From Alterisphingorhabdus sp051668705 (GTDB taxonomy: Bacteria > Pseudomonadota > Alphaproteobacteria > Sphingomonadales > Sphingomonadaceae), in contig NZ_CP196351.1 in NCBI RefSeq assembly GCF_051668705.1, positions 2,046,001 through 2,110,000 of the forward strand: a DNA stretch of 64,000 nt, read 5' to 3'. Positions 1-7,832 of this stretch are shown here, one piece after another. The stretch's first letter is position 1, and every line of letters starts with the position of its first letter. The notes under the pieces are model-generated. The model saw nothing but the letters and a program-made list of their open reading frames with translations. It ran no database searches and had not been told where the DNA came from. A program made the translations under genes and the position numbers.

Positions 1-1295
1 GCTGGCGCGATATCGACATTCAGATCAACAATTTCGGTTGCTTTGGCCGGAGTATCCCCACCAGCCACGCCCAATCGCTTTGGCTCGCTTTCAGGATCAA
101 TCTCCTTATCCTCGGCAGGCACAGCCGTGATGGAGACAGAGGACACCAACCCAGTCGCCAAAATGGCGCGGCGCAAATCTTCCACACGTGAGGCGCGGAA
201 AATATCACCCGTGTCAAAGCGAGCAATACGCAGCAAATGGCGCGCACTTAACAGCGGGTCATCACCAACATTGATATTGCCAAAACGGTATTTTTCACCC
301 GGCGTAATTTCGAGTGACAAATCAGCGGACAGTGCCTGATGGTCTATGACCAGTTCGGCCGGGGCAAGATTGGCAAAGGCATAGCCATTTTCTGCCAGCG
401 CCTGCGCCAAGCGCTCTTCTCCCGCGACGATGTCATCGCTATTAGCGACATCACCACTGGCCAAGCCGAATGTTCTGATGAAATAGGGATAATCATCCCC
501 CGCATCGCGCAAATTGCCCAGATTGATGTCGCCAAATCTGTATAATGGTCCGGCTGTCACCAAAAAGTTGACCAATATGTCATCACTGATTTGCACATTA
601 TTATCAGCGGCATCATTTTGTGCATCGGCAACAGCAGAAGATGCAGCAAATAACGGTTCCACTATGCCATCATAATGGCCGTAAATGCGCAGCAAACGCA
701 GCAACAAGGCGCGGTCAAGATTGGCGCGCCGCGTGATCTGCGCAATATTGCTATCATCATCATTCAATGTTTCCAGCGAAGAGAGCGCATTAAACCGCTG
801 CAATAAATCACTGCGGTCACGGCTGGATATTAGTGCATCGCTAAATGCCACATCCACGTCATAGTCAGTGATTTTACTTGGCAATGGTCCATCGACCAAT
901 CCGCTATTAGCTGCTTGCGCAGATATGCCTTGCAAAGGCTCCCGTGTAGAAGGGCCCAGCGCATCCTGATCCGCCAATATTGCCGCCCCATCATTGCCAT
1001 CTTCAGAAGAATCACCGGATGCATCATCAGGCACATCGCTTTCGGCAATCTCCTCATTATCGGCAAGGCCGTTAATCGGCGTATCAAATTCCGGCCAATC
1101 AACGCCGAAATCATCCATATTTGTTAAAGGCGCATCCAAATCTATCTCGGGCGGTAAATTTGTCTCGCTAGGTATAACCGTTTCTTGGCTAGGTGCTTCG
1201 ACAGTGTCTTGACTATCAACACCATCATCCTGCGCCTTTGCGGCGCCTGCACAGAATAATAGCGTTGCAAGCGATGCATAGCAGCTTTTTCGCAA
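1..1295 (-). CDS. TamA-like outer membrane assembly protein, 3' end outside window
   Basis: Outer-membrane protein of the TamA/BamA (Omp85) family, expected to help insert beta-barrel proteins. About 431 codons are visible and the frame is open to the window edge, so the C-terminal barrel is missing here. I chose a TTG start (1295-1293) because it is followed at once by a clean signal peptide (MRKSCYASLATLLFCAGAAK, cut near AQ-DD); an in-frame stop lies about 90 bases upstream and there is no in-frame ATG between. After the signal comes a very acidic, low-complexity stretch of about 110 residues, then segments resembling POTRA repeats (for example GPLYRFGDINLG and GEKYRFGNINVG). Family assignment rests on this POTRA pattern; confidence is moderate because the barrel is not visible. 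Confidence 0.65.
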   Translation of the reverse strand, partial: MRKSCYASLATLLFCAGAAKAQDDGVDSQDTVEAPSQETVIPSETNLPPEIDLDAPLTNMDDFGVDWPEFDTPINGLADNEEIAESDVPDDASGDSSEDGNDGAAILADQDALGPSTREPLQGISAQAANSGLVDGPLPSKITDYDVDVAFSDALISSRDRSDLLQRFNALSSLETLNDDDSNIAQITRRANLDRALLLRLLRIYGHYDGIVEPLFAASSAVADAQNDAADNNVQISDDILVNFLVTAGPLYRFGDINLGNLRDAGDDYPYFIRTFGLASGDVANSDDIVAGEERLAQALAENGYAFANLAPAELVIDHQALSADLSLEITPGEKYRFGNINVGDDPLLSARHLLRIARFDTGDIFRASRVEDLRRAILATGLVSSVSITAVPAEDKEIDPESEPKRLGVAGGDTPAKATEIVDLNVDIAP

Positions 1296-1500
1296 GCCAG
1301 CGAAGCGTTGGATACTATGGAAATGCGACAAGCCGGTGCCCAAACAAGAAAATTCATGGATTTTTCTAAATATAGCAATGGGCTATCATGCCCTTCACCG
1401 TTAAGCAAAGACCATCACTGAATATCGACAGAATTTTACCTGTTTTCAGCCACTCTTGACCGCACTTTCCGCCGTTACAGCACCAATGCAGCCTTCATGC

Positions 1501-2244
1501 CTATTCGCTATCAAAAGCGACCCAGCCATTTGGCCCCAGCTTTTCCAATGGCCGATAGCGCGTTTTATACGCCATGCGCGCTGACCCATCGACCCAATAG
1601 CCCAGATAGACATAAGGCAGGTCGCTTTGTGCAGCCCGCAAAATATGGTCCATGATGACGTAATTGCCCAACCCTTGACGCCATGGATGCTGCGGATCAA
1701 AAAAGCTGTACACCATGGATAAACCGTCATTTTGTATATCGGTCAGACATGCGCCGACCAAGCGCCCACCATCGCCATTGCAATCAGGTTCGCGATATTC
1801 AACAACATTACTGCGCACTGGCGATTGCTCCACCATATCGGCATAGTCGCCTTCATCCATCTCGATCATGCCGCCATCAGGGTGGCGCACAGACAGATAG
1901 CTTTTTAGCAGCTCATATTGCTCATCCGTTGCCCATGGACGGCATTTTTTAACCACAAGGTCGCTATTGCGGCGAATGATTTTGCGCTGGGTTGCGCTGG
2001 GTTTGAACTCTGCTGCATTAACGCGAACGGAAACACATGCATGGCAATCACTGCAACTGGGCCGGTAAGCGACATTTTGGCTGCGTCGAAAACCGATGCG
2101 TGACAATGCGTCATTCAACTCATCAGCATGGCCGCCATTAAGCTCGGTAAAGACCTTACGTTCAGTTTTGCCAGGCAGATAGGGGCAAGGCGAAGGGTGC
2201 GTCACAAAAAATCTGGGGAAGCGTGATGGCGCACTCACTGTCAA
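1501..2244 (-). CDS. bpt: Aspartate/glutamate leucyltransferase (Bpt, bacterial arginyltransferase family)
   Basis: A 247-aa cytoplasmic aminoacyl-tRNA-protein transferase of the ATE family, which in alphaproteobacteria usually adds leucine to N-terminal Asp/Glu and so marks proteins for the ClpS/ClpAP N-degron pathway. The family hallmarks are present: PCPYLPGKTERKVFTEL near the N-terminus, the Cys-rich segment YRPSCSDCHACVSVRV, and the C-terminal GYWVDGSARMAYKTRYRPLE block. Length is normal for the family. It stands alone on the minus strand with 148 bases to ilvA. Whether the donor is leucine or arginine cannot be settled from sequence by eye; Bpt is the usual call for this length and lineage. 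Confidence 0.92.
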   Translation of the reverse strand: MTVSAPSRFPRFFVTHPSPCPYLPGKTERKVFTELNGGHADELNDALSRIGFRRSQNVAYRPSCSDCHACVSVRVNAAEFKPSATQRKIIRRNSDLVVKKCRPWATDEQYELLKSYLSVRHPDGGMIEMDEGDYADMVEQSPVRSNVVEYREPDCNGDGGRLVGACLTDIQNDGLSMVYSFFDPQHPWRQGLGNYVIMDHILRAAQSDLPYVYLGYWVDGSARMAYKTRYRPLEKLGPNGWVAFDSE

Positions 2245-2392
2245 ACGGGCCTTTCAGGTTCAAAGCATCGATGCATCCAGCATAATGCCAGATTCGCTAT
2301 GTCACTTCTATGACGTAAGCACGGCTGCCCCTCAAACGGTTTAACCAAGAAAATATGCATTTTGCGCAAAAATATCGATTATTGGGCCATAA

Positions 2393-3652
2393 TTACCCCA
2401 ATTCGATGCGCGTTACCTCATATTCTGCGGAACGCAGCGCCGCCAATAATGCGTCCAACTGATCGGAATCGCGCGCCTCACATTCGATATCGGTATAAAG
2501 ACCTTTTGCCGGCAATTTGGTGAAAATGCGCTGATGGTAAATTTCAATAATATTGACCTGATGCTGGTCAAATATCCGCATTGCACGGAACAATGATCCA
2601 GGCTGATCGCGCAGACTGAGCCGTAATCTCGCAAGGCGTCCCGAACGCGCTAGATCGCGCAGCAGCACATTGGCTAGCAAGCGCGTATCAATATTGCCGC
2701 CGCACAGAACAACGCCAACCTTTTGGCCTTTAAACAGCTCTGGATTGACCAGAATTGCCGCCAGACCGGCAGCGCCGGCGCCTTCAATCACAGACTTTTC
2801 AATTTGCAGCAACAGGCTGACCGATTTTTCCAGTGCAGCCTCATCAATGAGAAGCATATTGTCAGCCAGACCTTCAATATGCCGCGCAGTATATTCACCC
2901 GGATTTTTAACAGCGATACCTTCGGCCAAAGTGTCACCGCCACATGGCAAATCCTCGCCTTTCAGCCGCGCATACATGGATGGATAAAGCTCCGCCTCGA
3001 CACCGGTCAATTTGATGTCAGGGTTAAGCGCTTTTGCCGCAGTGCCCATGCCCGTGAACAGACCGCCGCCGCCAATGGGGATGACCAGATGCTCAAGATC
3101 AGGCACATCTTCCAGCATTTCCAGTGCCACCGTGCCTTGCCCGGCAGCAATCCATGGATGATCGAAAGGGTGGACAAAGGTGAGTGAGCGTTCTTTCTCC
3201 AACTGGCGCGCATAATCATAAGCATCATCGAACTTTTCACCGTGCAGAATGACATTGCCGCCATTGGCTTTTGTATGCTCTATCTTCACCGAAGGTGTGC
3301 CTATCGGCATGACTATCGTCACGGGCACACCAAGCCGTGTGCCATGATAGGAAAGACCTTGCGAGTGATTGCCCGCTGATGCCGCGATAACCCCCTCTTT
3401 GCGCAATTCTTCCGGCATTTGCAGCAGAAAGTTCAGCGCACCGCGCTCTTTATAAGCGGCTGTAAATTGTAGATTCTCAAATTTGAGATAAATTTCTGCG
3501 CCTGTAATCGCTGATAATGTCCTGCTGTGCAGAATAGGTGTACGCACGACCGCGCCATGAATACGCTCTTGGGCCACTTTGATTTCGGACAGGGTAAGCC
3601 AATGATCAGCAAGATCATCAGACGAAGGCATGTTGGACAAGCTATTGATCAT
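2393..3652 (-). CDS. ilvA: Threonine ammonia-lyase (threonine dehydratase)
   Basis: PLP enzyme of 419 aa that deaminates threonine to 2-oxobutyrate, the first step toward isoleucine, or acts catabolically. Visible motifs are the PLP lysine segment AAYKERGALNF (about residue 65-75), ASAGNHSQG (substrate/PLP binding) and the glycine loop IPIGGGGLFTG. The last 75 or so residues form an ACT-like domain (RDQPGSLFRAMRIFDQHQVNI), the layout of the catabolic-type/YbgE-like single-ACT threonine dehydratases rather than the 510-aa biosynthetic enzyme. Allosteric control by an amino acid is therefore likely but its ligand is unknown. A second ATG eight codons in (MPSSDDLADHW) is an alternative start. 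Confidence 0.93.
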   Translation of the reverse strand: MINSLSNMPSSDDLADHWLTLSEIKVAQERIHGAVVRTPILHSRTLSAITGAEIYLKFENLQFTAAYKERGALNFLLQMPEELRKEGVIAASAGNHSQGLSYHGTRLGVPVTIVMPIGTPSVKIEHTKANGGNVILHGEKFDDAYDYARQLEKERSLTFVHPFDHPWIAAGQGTVALEMLEDVPDLEHLVIPIGGGGLFTGMGTAAKALNPDIKLTGVEAELYPSMYARLKGEDLPCGGDTLAEGIAVKNPGEYTARHIEGLADNMLLIDEAALEKSVSLLLQIEKSVIEGAGAAGLAAILVNPELFKGQKVGVVLCGGNIDTRLLANVLLRDLARSGRLARLRLSLRDQPGSLFRAMRIFDQHQVNIIEIYHQRIFTKLPAKGLYTDIECEARDSDQLDALLAALRSAEYEVTRIELG

Positions 3653-3877
3653 GCAATTCCCCTAACTTGCCGTAACGGGATTACAAGATGAATTTGCTTT
3701 TGCAGCACGACATTTGATGCGGCAATTGACGATCATAGTCTTGACGGACCATGAGCAGACCCGCAATGCAGCATCTGATATTTTGCTTATTTGCTAAAGA
3801 CTGTGGTTTGATAAGGAAGCTGAGCCAATTGGCTGCCATCCGATCATCCAAGACACAGATTACCGAGGATATAAAAT

Positions 3878-4765
3878 ATGGCTGCGATCACTTTTATTGG
3901 AACCGGTGTTATGGGCGGGCCAATGGCGCGGCACCTTGCCGATGCCGGCCATAGCCTACACCTCTATAATCGCACCCGTGCAAAAGCCGAGGCAACAGCC
4001 AAGCAGATCACAGAAAAAGGGGGAAGCGCCAAAGTTTTCGATAGCCCTGCTGAAGCAGCCAGAGGCAGCGACGTCGCAATTTCATGTGTCGGCAATGATG
4101 ATGACCTTTCTGCCGTCATTCTGGGCAGTCAGGGGATATTTTCGACCATGGCCAAAGGCGGCTTGTTCATCGATCACACCACGGTCTCTGCAACATTGGC
4201 ACGTCAGATCGCAGTGGAAAGCGGACCACGCGGCATAATGTGCGTAGATGCACCTGTATCGGGCGGTCAGGCTGGCGCAGAAAATGGCCAATTGGCGATT
4301 ATGTGCGGTGGCAGCAAGGACGCTTTTGCCCGCGCCGAGACGATCATGCAAAGCTATGCAGCAAGGATTGTGCATATTGGTGGGCCAGGTGCAGGGCAGA
4401 CCACCAAAATGGTGAACCAGATTTGCATCGCAGGCATATTGGGCGGGCTATCAGAGGCACTGCGCTTTGCTGAAGCCAGCAATTTGGATACAGATTTGGT
4501 TTTTGATGCCATTTCCGGCGGTGCTGCGCAAAGCTGGCAGATGGATAATCGCTGGAAAACCATGGCTGATAACAGTTTTGATTTTGGGTTTGCGATTGAT
4601 TGGATGCGCAAGGATCTGGGCCTTGCCATTGATGAAAGCCGCAATATCGGCGCTAGCGTTCCCGTTGCCGCTTTGGTCGATCAATTCTATGCAGAGGTTC
4701 AACAATCGGGCGGTGGACGCTTTGATACATCGGCGCTGATCACACGCTTAAAAAGGAAGTCATGA
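3878..4765 (+). CDS. 3-hydroxyisobutyrate dehydrogenase-family NAD(P)-dependent oxidoreductase
   Basis: A 295-aa beta-hydroxyacid dehydrogenase. The N-terminal Rossmann motif GTGVMGGPMARHL, the substrate-binding DAPVSGGQAGAENG and the catalytic lysine segment GAGQTTKMVNQ are all intact, so it should oxidise a short 3-hydroxy acid (3-hydroxyisobutyrate, tartronate semialdehyde or a relative; the substrate is not decidable by eye). It is preceded by a plain leader of 225 bases with no gene. The stop codon overlaps the start of the next gene by 4 bases (ATGA), so the dehydrogenase and the secreted amidohydrolase are translated from one message, though a shared pathway is not obvious. Confidence 0.85.
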   Translation: MAAITFIGTGVMGGPMARHLADAGHSLHLYNRTRAKAEATAKQITEKGGSAKVFDSPAEAARGSDVAISCVGNDDDLSAVILGSQGIFSTMAKGGLFIDHTTVSATLARQIAVESGPRGIMCVDAPVSGGQAGAENGQLAIMCGGSKDAFARAETIMQSYAARIVHIGGPGAGQTTKMVNQICIAGILGGLSEALRFAEASNLDTDLVFDAISGGAAQSWQMDNRWKTMADNSFDFGFAIDWMRKDLGLAIDESRNIGASVPVAALVDQFYAEVQQSGGGRFDTSALITRLKRKS

Positions 4766-6432
4766 TGCACTTTATTGCACGCTTTTTCCGCTATCTCGTC
4801 GCCACGATATTTGCGGCGGGGCTGGTGCTGCCCGCAATATCCCATGCGCAAACACTGATTGACAATATCAACGGCATCACATTGGATCAGGAAGGCGAAG
4901 TGGTGCGCTTTACCGGCATTGTCATTGATCGTGATGGCAAGGTGGCGCAATTGCTGAACCGCAAGGATGACCGGCCGCAAGACCTGCAATATATCGTCGA
5001 TGGCAAAGGTCAGACTGTCATTCCCGGCCTTATTGATGCCCATGGCCATGTTATGAATATCGGTTTTCAGGCACTTTCACTCGACCTTAGCGCCACAAAA
5101 TCCTTGGCTGAAGCGCAGCAGGCACTGACTGAATATGCTGCTGCCAACCCCGATCTGCCATGGCTTATCGGGCGCGGGTGGAATCAGGAAAAATGGGGTT
5201 TGGGCAGATTTCCAACGGCGCAAGAGCTTGACATTATCGTCTCTGACAGGCCGGTTTATCTTGGCCGGGTCGATGGTCATGCTGGCTGGGCCAATAGCAA
5301 GGCAATGGAAATTGCAGGGATTACGGCCAAAAGCAAAAGTCCTGAAGGGGGCCGTATTGAGAAAATCGGCGGCGTGCCAAGCGGTATCTTTGTGGACGCT
5401 GCTGAGGAATTGATTACGCCGTCCATCCCCCCTGCTCGTCCGATTGACCGCGATCAGGCGCTGCTCGAAACGCAATCTATATTGCTGGCCCAAGGGATCA
5501 CGGCCATTGCCGATATGGGCACCAGCATAGAGGATTGGCAGAGCTTTCGCCGCGCTGGTGATGCAGGCCGCCTGAATATTCGCATCATGTCCTATGCCGC
5601 TGGTATTGAGAATATGATTGCTATTGGCGGGCCTGGTCCTAGCCCGTGGCTATATGATGACAGGTTACGCTTGAACGGCGTGAAACTCTATCTTGACGGC
5701 GCATTGGGTTCTCGCGGCGCTTGGTTGAAAAGCGATTATGCTGATGCGCCCGGGCAGACAGGCTTGCCCTTTCTCAACGATACGCAGCTGCTTAATCTGA
5801 TGAGCCGCGCCAGCATGGACGGTTTTCAACTGGCGATCCACGCCATTGGGGATCGCGCCAATAAACAGGTGCTGGATGCGATGGAAGAACTCAAAGATGT
5901 GTTCAGCAATGACAAGCGTTGGCGTATTGAACATGCGCAGATACTGGACCCTCAAGACATAGCGCGCTTTCCCAAACTGGGCGCAATCGCGTCGGTGCAG
6001 CCAGTTCACCAGACATCGGACAGACTCATGGCAGAGCAGCGCCTTGGGCCAGACCGTTTGGACGGCGCATATGCATGGGCATCTTTAGAAAAAGCCGGTG
6101 CATTATTGGCCTTTGGTTCGGATGCTCCTGTCGAATCAGCCAACCCCTTTATCGCTATGGCCGCAGCGATGACTCGCGAAGACGAAAATGGCGAACCTTT
6201 TGGCGGCTGGCTGCCGAAAGAAAGGCTTTCACGCGAATCGGTTCTGGCCGGCTTCACGACCAATGCTGCCTATGCTGGCTTTGCAGAAGGGCGATTTGGC
6301 TCCCTCATGCCCGGCAATCGTGCTGATTTTGTGGTTTTGGACACAGATATTATGCTCGCTTCTCCGACAAACATAAGAAGTATTACCCCGAAAGAAACAT
6401 GGGTTGGCGGCAAAAAAGTGTGGCAAGAGTGA
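4762..6432 (+). CDS. Exported amidohydrolase, YtcJ-like (amidohydrolase 3 family)
   Basis: Metal-dependent hydrolase of 556 aa with a signal peptide (hydrophobic core about residues 9-25, ending SHAQ), so it acts in the periplasm or is lipid-free secreted. Motifs: the metal-binding GLIDAHGHVMN near residue 95, a central NGVKLYLDGALGSRGAW, the AIHAIGD histidine block, RIEHAQILD, and FGSDAPVESANP near the C-terminus; these fit the YtcJ/amidohydrolase-3 group acting on amides, lactams or imines of unknown identity. The start overlaps the upstream dehydrogenase stop, with a ribosome-binding AAGGAAG just ahead. An ATG ATG doublet leaves the first codon uncertain by one residue. Confidence 0.87.
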   Translation: MMHFIARFFRYLVATIFAAGLVLPAISHAQTLIDNINGITLDQEGEVVRFTGIVIDRDGKVAQLLNRKDDRPQDLQYIVDGKGQTVIPGLIDAHGHVMNIGFQALSLDLSATKSLAEAQQALTEYAAANPDLPWLIGRGWNQEKWGLGRFPTAQELDIIVSDRPVYLGRVDGHAGWANSKAMEIAGITAKSKSPEGGRIEKIGGVPSGIFVDAAEELITPSIPPARPIDRDQALLETQSILLAQGITAIADMGTSIEDWQSFRRAGDAGRLNIRIMSYAAGIENMIAIGGPGPSPWLYDDRLRLNGVKLYLDGALGSRGAWLKSDYADAPGQTGLPFLNDTQLLNLMSRASMDGFQLAIHAIGDRANKQVLDAMEELKDVFSNDKRWRIEHAQILDPQDIARFPKLGAIASVQPVHQTSDRLMAEQRLGPDRLDGAYAWASLEKAGALLAFGSDAPVESANPFIAMAAAMTREDENGEPFGGWLPKERLSRESVLAGFTTNAAYAGFAEGRFGSLMPGNRADFVVLDTDIMLASPTNIRSITPKETWVGGKKVWQE

Positions 6433-6746
6433 CACAAGTCACGGTTTATGACGGAAAAATTTGCATTTATTTCATGCTCGTAACGTAGGATATCTGCCAT
6501 AAACCCTTTGGTAAGCTATTTTGCGCTAAGAGTTATGTTGCTATGCACAATAGAACAGCATATTAAGTAAGAGAGTGAACTGCGTTAGAGGTGATTTCGA
6601 TCATATTGCCGATAAGCAAAACCATTTAATCAAATCCGCAATGTAACCTCCAAAGGTTTATACTTTTACAAAAGACTGATTACAACGATATTACCTAGAC
6701 CTTCAATACTGTCTAAACTTTAATAGAGCCATCAAGGGGATTAAAA
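6433..6746. other. Intergenic leader of the small-protein pair (314 bases)
   Basis: AT-rich region with no credible gene. It must carry the promoter for the small secreted protein at 6747. A ribosome-binding AAGGGG sits about 10 bases before that ATG. A string GCCGATAA at 6608-6615 equals the sigma-28 -10 element, but no TAAA lies at the right distance upstream, so I do not call it a promoter. Confidence 0.4.
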
Positions 6747-7025
6747 ATGAAGCTCAGTTCCATCGCGATTGCTATTGCAGCACTTGCAATGTCTACTACA
6801 CCTGTTCTTGCAGAAATCAATGCGAATGCAACTTCAGCTGAGGTTTCTCGTGAAAACGAAGAAAAACTCAAAAGTGAGTTAGAAGGAAGTACTGGCATTA
6901 TTGCAGCGCTTCTGGCTGCTGCTGCCGTTGTAACTGGCATCGTTATCATTGCTGATGGTGACGACGAGGAAGAAGAAGAAGAAGAAGAAGTAGAAGGTGA
7001 TGACGACGCACCAACCAGCCCATAA
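6747..7025 (+). CDS. Small exported acidic-tailed membrane protein, paralogue 1
   Basis: A 92-aa protein of no family I can name. It has a signal peptide (hydrophobic residues 4-20, cut near VLA-EIN), a short polar charged segment (TSAEVSRENEEKLKSELEG), a second hydrophobic stretch of about 22 residues starting TGIIAALLAAAAVV, then a strongly acidic tail with eight consecutive Glu and the ending DDDAPTSP. If the second hydrophobic stretch stays in the membrane, the protein is an inner-membrane anchored peptide with the polar segment outside. The next gene (7209) is a clear paralogue with the same architecture and the same PTSP end. The Glu run is encoded by a GAA microsatellite. Confidence 0.8.
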   Translation: MKLSSIAIAIAALAMSTTPVLAEINANATSAEVSRENEEKLKSELEGSTGIIAALLAAAAVVTGIVIIADGDDEEEEEEEEVEGDDDAPTSP

Positions 7026-7053
7026 GCTGACTGACGTCTAAAGACCTCAAAAT

Positions 7054-7072
7054 GGGTTCATTTACTGAACCC
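7054..7072 (+). terminator. Hairpin after the first small-protein gene
   Basis: GGGTTCA (7054-7060) and TGAACCC (7066-7072) form a 7-bp stem with a 5-base loop, 28 bases after the stop codon. No T-run follows, so it may be a weak terminator or an RNA-stabilising hairpin. The stronger hairpin after the paralogue sits at the same relative position, consistent with duplication of the whole gene unit. Confidence 0.45.
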
Positions 7073-7208
7073 GTGCTGTTGTGTGTGCAAAAATATGGTA
7101 TATTTATCAGATTTTGTAATGGAAACGTCACAAAATTATACATTTTCAGGGTTGTGACCAAGATAAAAACCGTTTAGAGAGATTACGAAAGTCCCAAGGA
7201 GATTAGAA

Positions 7209-7451
7209 ATGAAGTTCCGTTCAATCGCAATCGCTGCTGCAGCACTTGCAATGACCACTACGCCTGTTCTGGCGCAAGCCACCTCGAACCAAACTTCAGC
7301 TGAAGTTTCTCGTGAAAATGAGAAAAAAGCAGCACAGAGTGAGTTAGAAGGTGGCACCGGTATTATTGTTGCTATTTTGGCAGCTGCTGCTATTATCGGT
7401 GGTATTGTTATCGCTGCTGATCAGGATGATGATACACCAACCAGCCCATGA
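7209..7451 (+). CDS. Small exported acidic-tailed membrane protein, paralogue 2
   Basis: An 80-aa paralogue of the protein at 6747. The N-terminal signal (MKFRSIAIAAAALAMTTTPV), the TSAEVSREN segment, the ELEGGTGII entry into the second hydrophobic stretch and the final DDDTPTSP match its neighbour closely; it differs by lacking the long Glu run (only DQDDD). A ribosome site AAGGAG lies 9 bases before the ATG, and both genes share a similar leader (GGGATTAAAAATG versus GGAGATTAGAAATG). Function unknown. The strong terminator at 7478 closes the unit. Confidence 0.8.
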   Translation: MKFRSIAIAAAALAMTTTPVLAQATSNQTSAEVSRENEKKAAQSELEGGTGIIVAILAAAAIIGGIVIAADQDDDTPTSP

Positions 7452-7477
7452 GCTGATTGACATCTAAAGAATTTAAA

Positions 7478-7507
7478 ACGGGGTCATTTATTGGCCCCGT
7501 TTTTTTA
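7478..7507 (+). terminator. Rho-independent terminator of the small-protein unit
   Basis: ACGGGG (7478-7483) pairs with CCCCGT (7495-7500) and is followed directly by seven T residues, 27 bases after the stop codon of the 80-aa protein. Confidence 0.85.
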
Positions 7508-7515
7508 TGCGCTGC

Positions 7516-7576
7516 GCAGATATAATATGCTGTGTGGTGGCTGGCATATGCGCTGCACAAAGCATATTATATCTGC
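7516..7576. repeat. Perfect 16-bp inverted repeat, AT-rich
   Basis: GCAGATATAATATGCT at 7516-7531 and its exact reverse complement at 7561-7576, separated by 29 bases. Each arm contains a TATAAT string, in inward-facing orientation. It lies just after the terminator of the small-protein unit and could form a cruciform or RNA hairpin. No gene lies within it. Confidence 0.75.
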
Positions 7577-7699
7577 CTGACCATCGCTCAAAATGTTGCC
7601 TGTTCTGCTCTTAAAAAATTACAAAAATTTTGAGGCTGTGGGAACCATCTTATTCCCTGATAGTTTATTGAGGGAGATTAGATATTATACCCCCTCTAT

Positions 7700-7705
7700 T
7701 ATAAT
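7700..7705 (+). promoter_or_regulatory. Candidate -10 element for the hairpin RNA
   Basis: A perfect TATAAT lies 6 bases before the expected start of the hairpin RNA at about 7711. The -35 region (TTAGAT at 7678-7683, 16-base spacer) is a poor match, so an activator or a different -35 would be needed. Confidence 0.35.
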
Positions 7706-7710
7706 CTCGT

Positions 7711-7768
7711 TGATTAAGCGTTCGGATGTGTCATCCTCCCCCCCTTCTCGACACACCGAACGCTTTTT
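7711..7768 (+). ncRNA. Candidate small RNA: single hairpin with C-rich loop and U-tail
   Basis: The stem is formed by 7716-7732 and 7750-7765: sixteen base pairs with one bulged A. The 17-base loop (7733-7749) reads ATCCTCCCCCCCTTCTC, and five T residues follow the stem (7764-7768), so it works as a plus-strand terminator. A TATAAT at 7700-7705 would start transcription almost at the foot of the stem, giving an RNA of about 57 bases. The loop is complementary to Shine-Dalgarno sequences, as in the CcsR/cuckoo-type small RNAs of other alphaproteobacteria; that comparison is inference. It could also merely be a terminator for read-through. No coding gene upstream needs it, because that unit already has a terminator at 7478. 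Confidence 0.45.
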
Positions 7769-7832
7769 GATTCCATCTAAGCCGACAAATAACGGGATCG
7801 TCACTCAGTAAAGCCGATAAATATTGAAGCGT

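Noticed and set aside
6608..6615. GCCGATAA equal to the sigma-28 -10 element before the small-protein pair
   Set aside because: No TAAA-like -35 at the required 15-base spacing; the same octamer also occurs at 15439 where it has no partner either, so chance is likely.
7593..7811. Open frame of 72 codons on the plus strand
   Set aside because: No ribosome site, runs straight through the hairpin RNA and its terminator, and has no protein-like composition.
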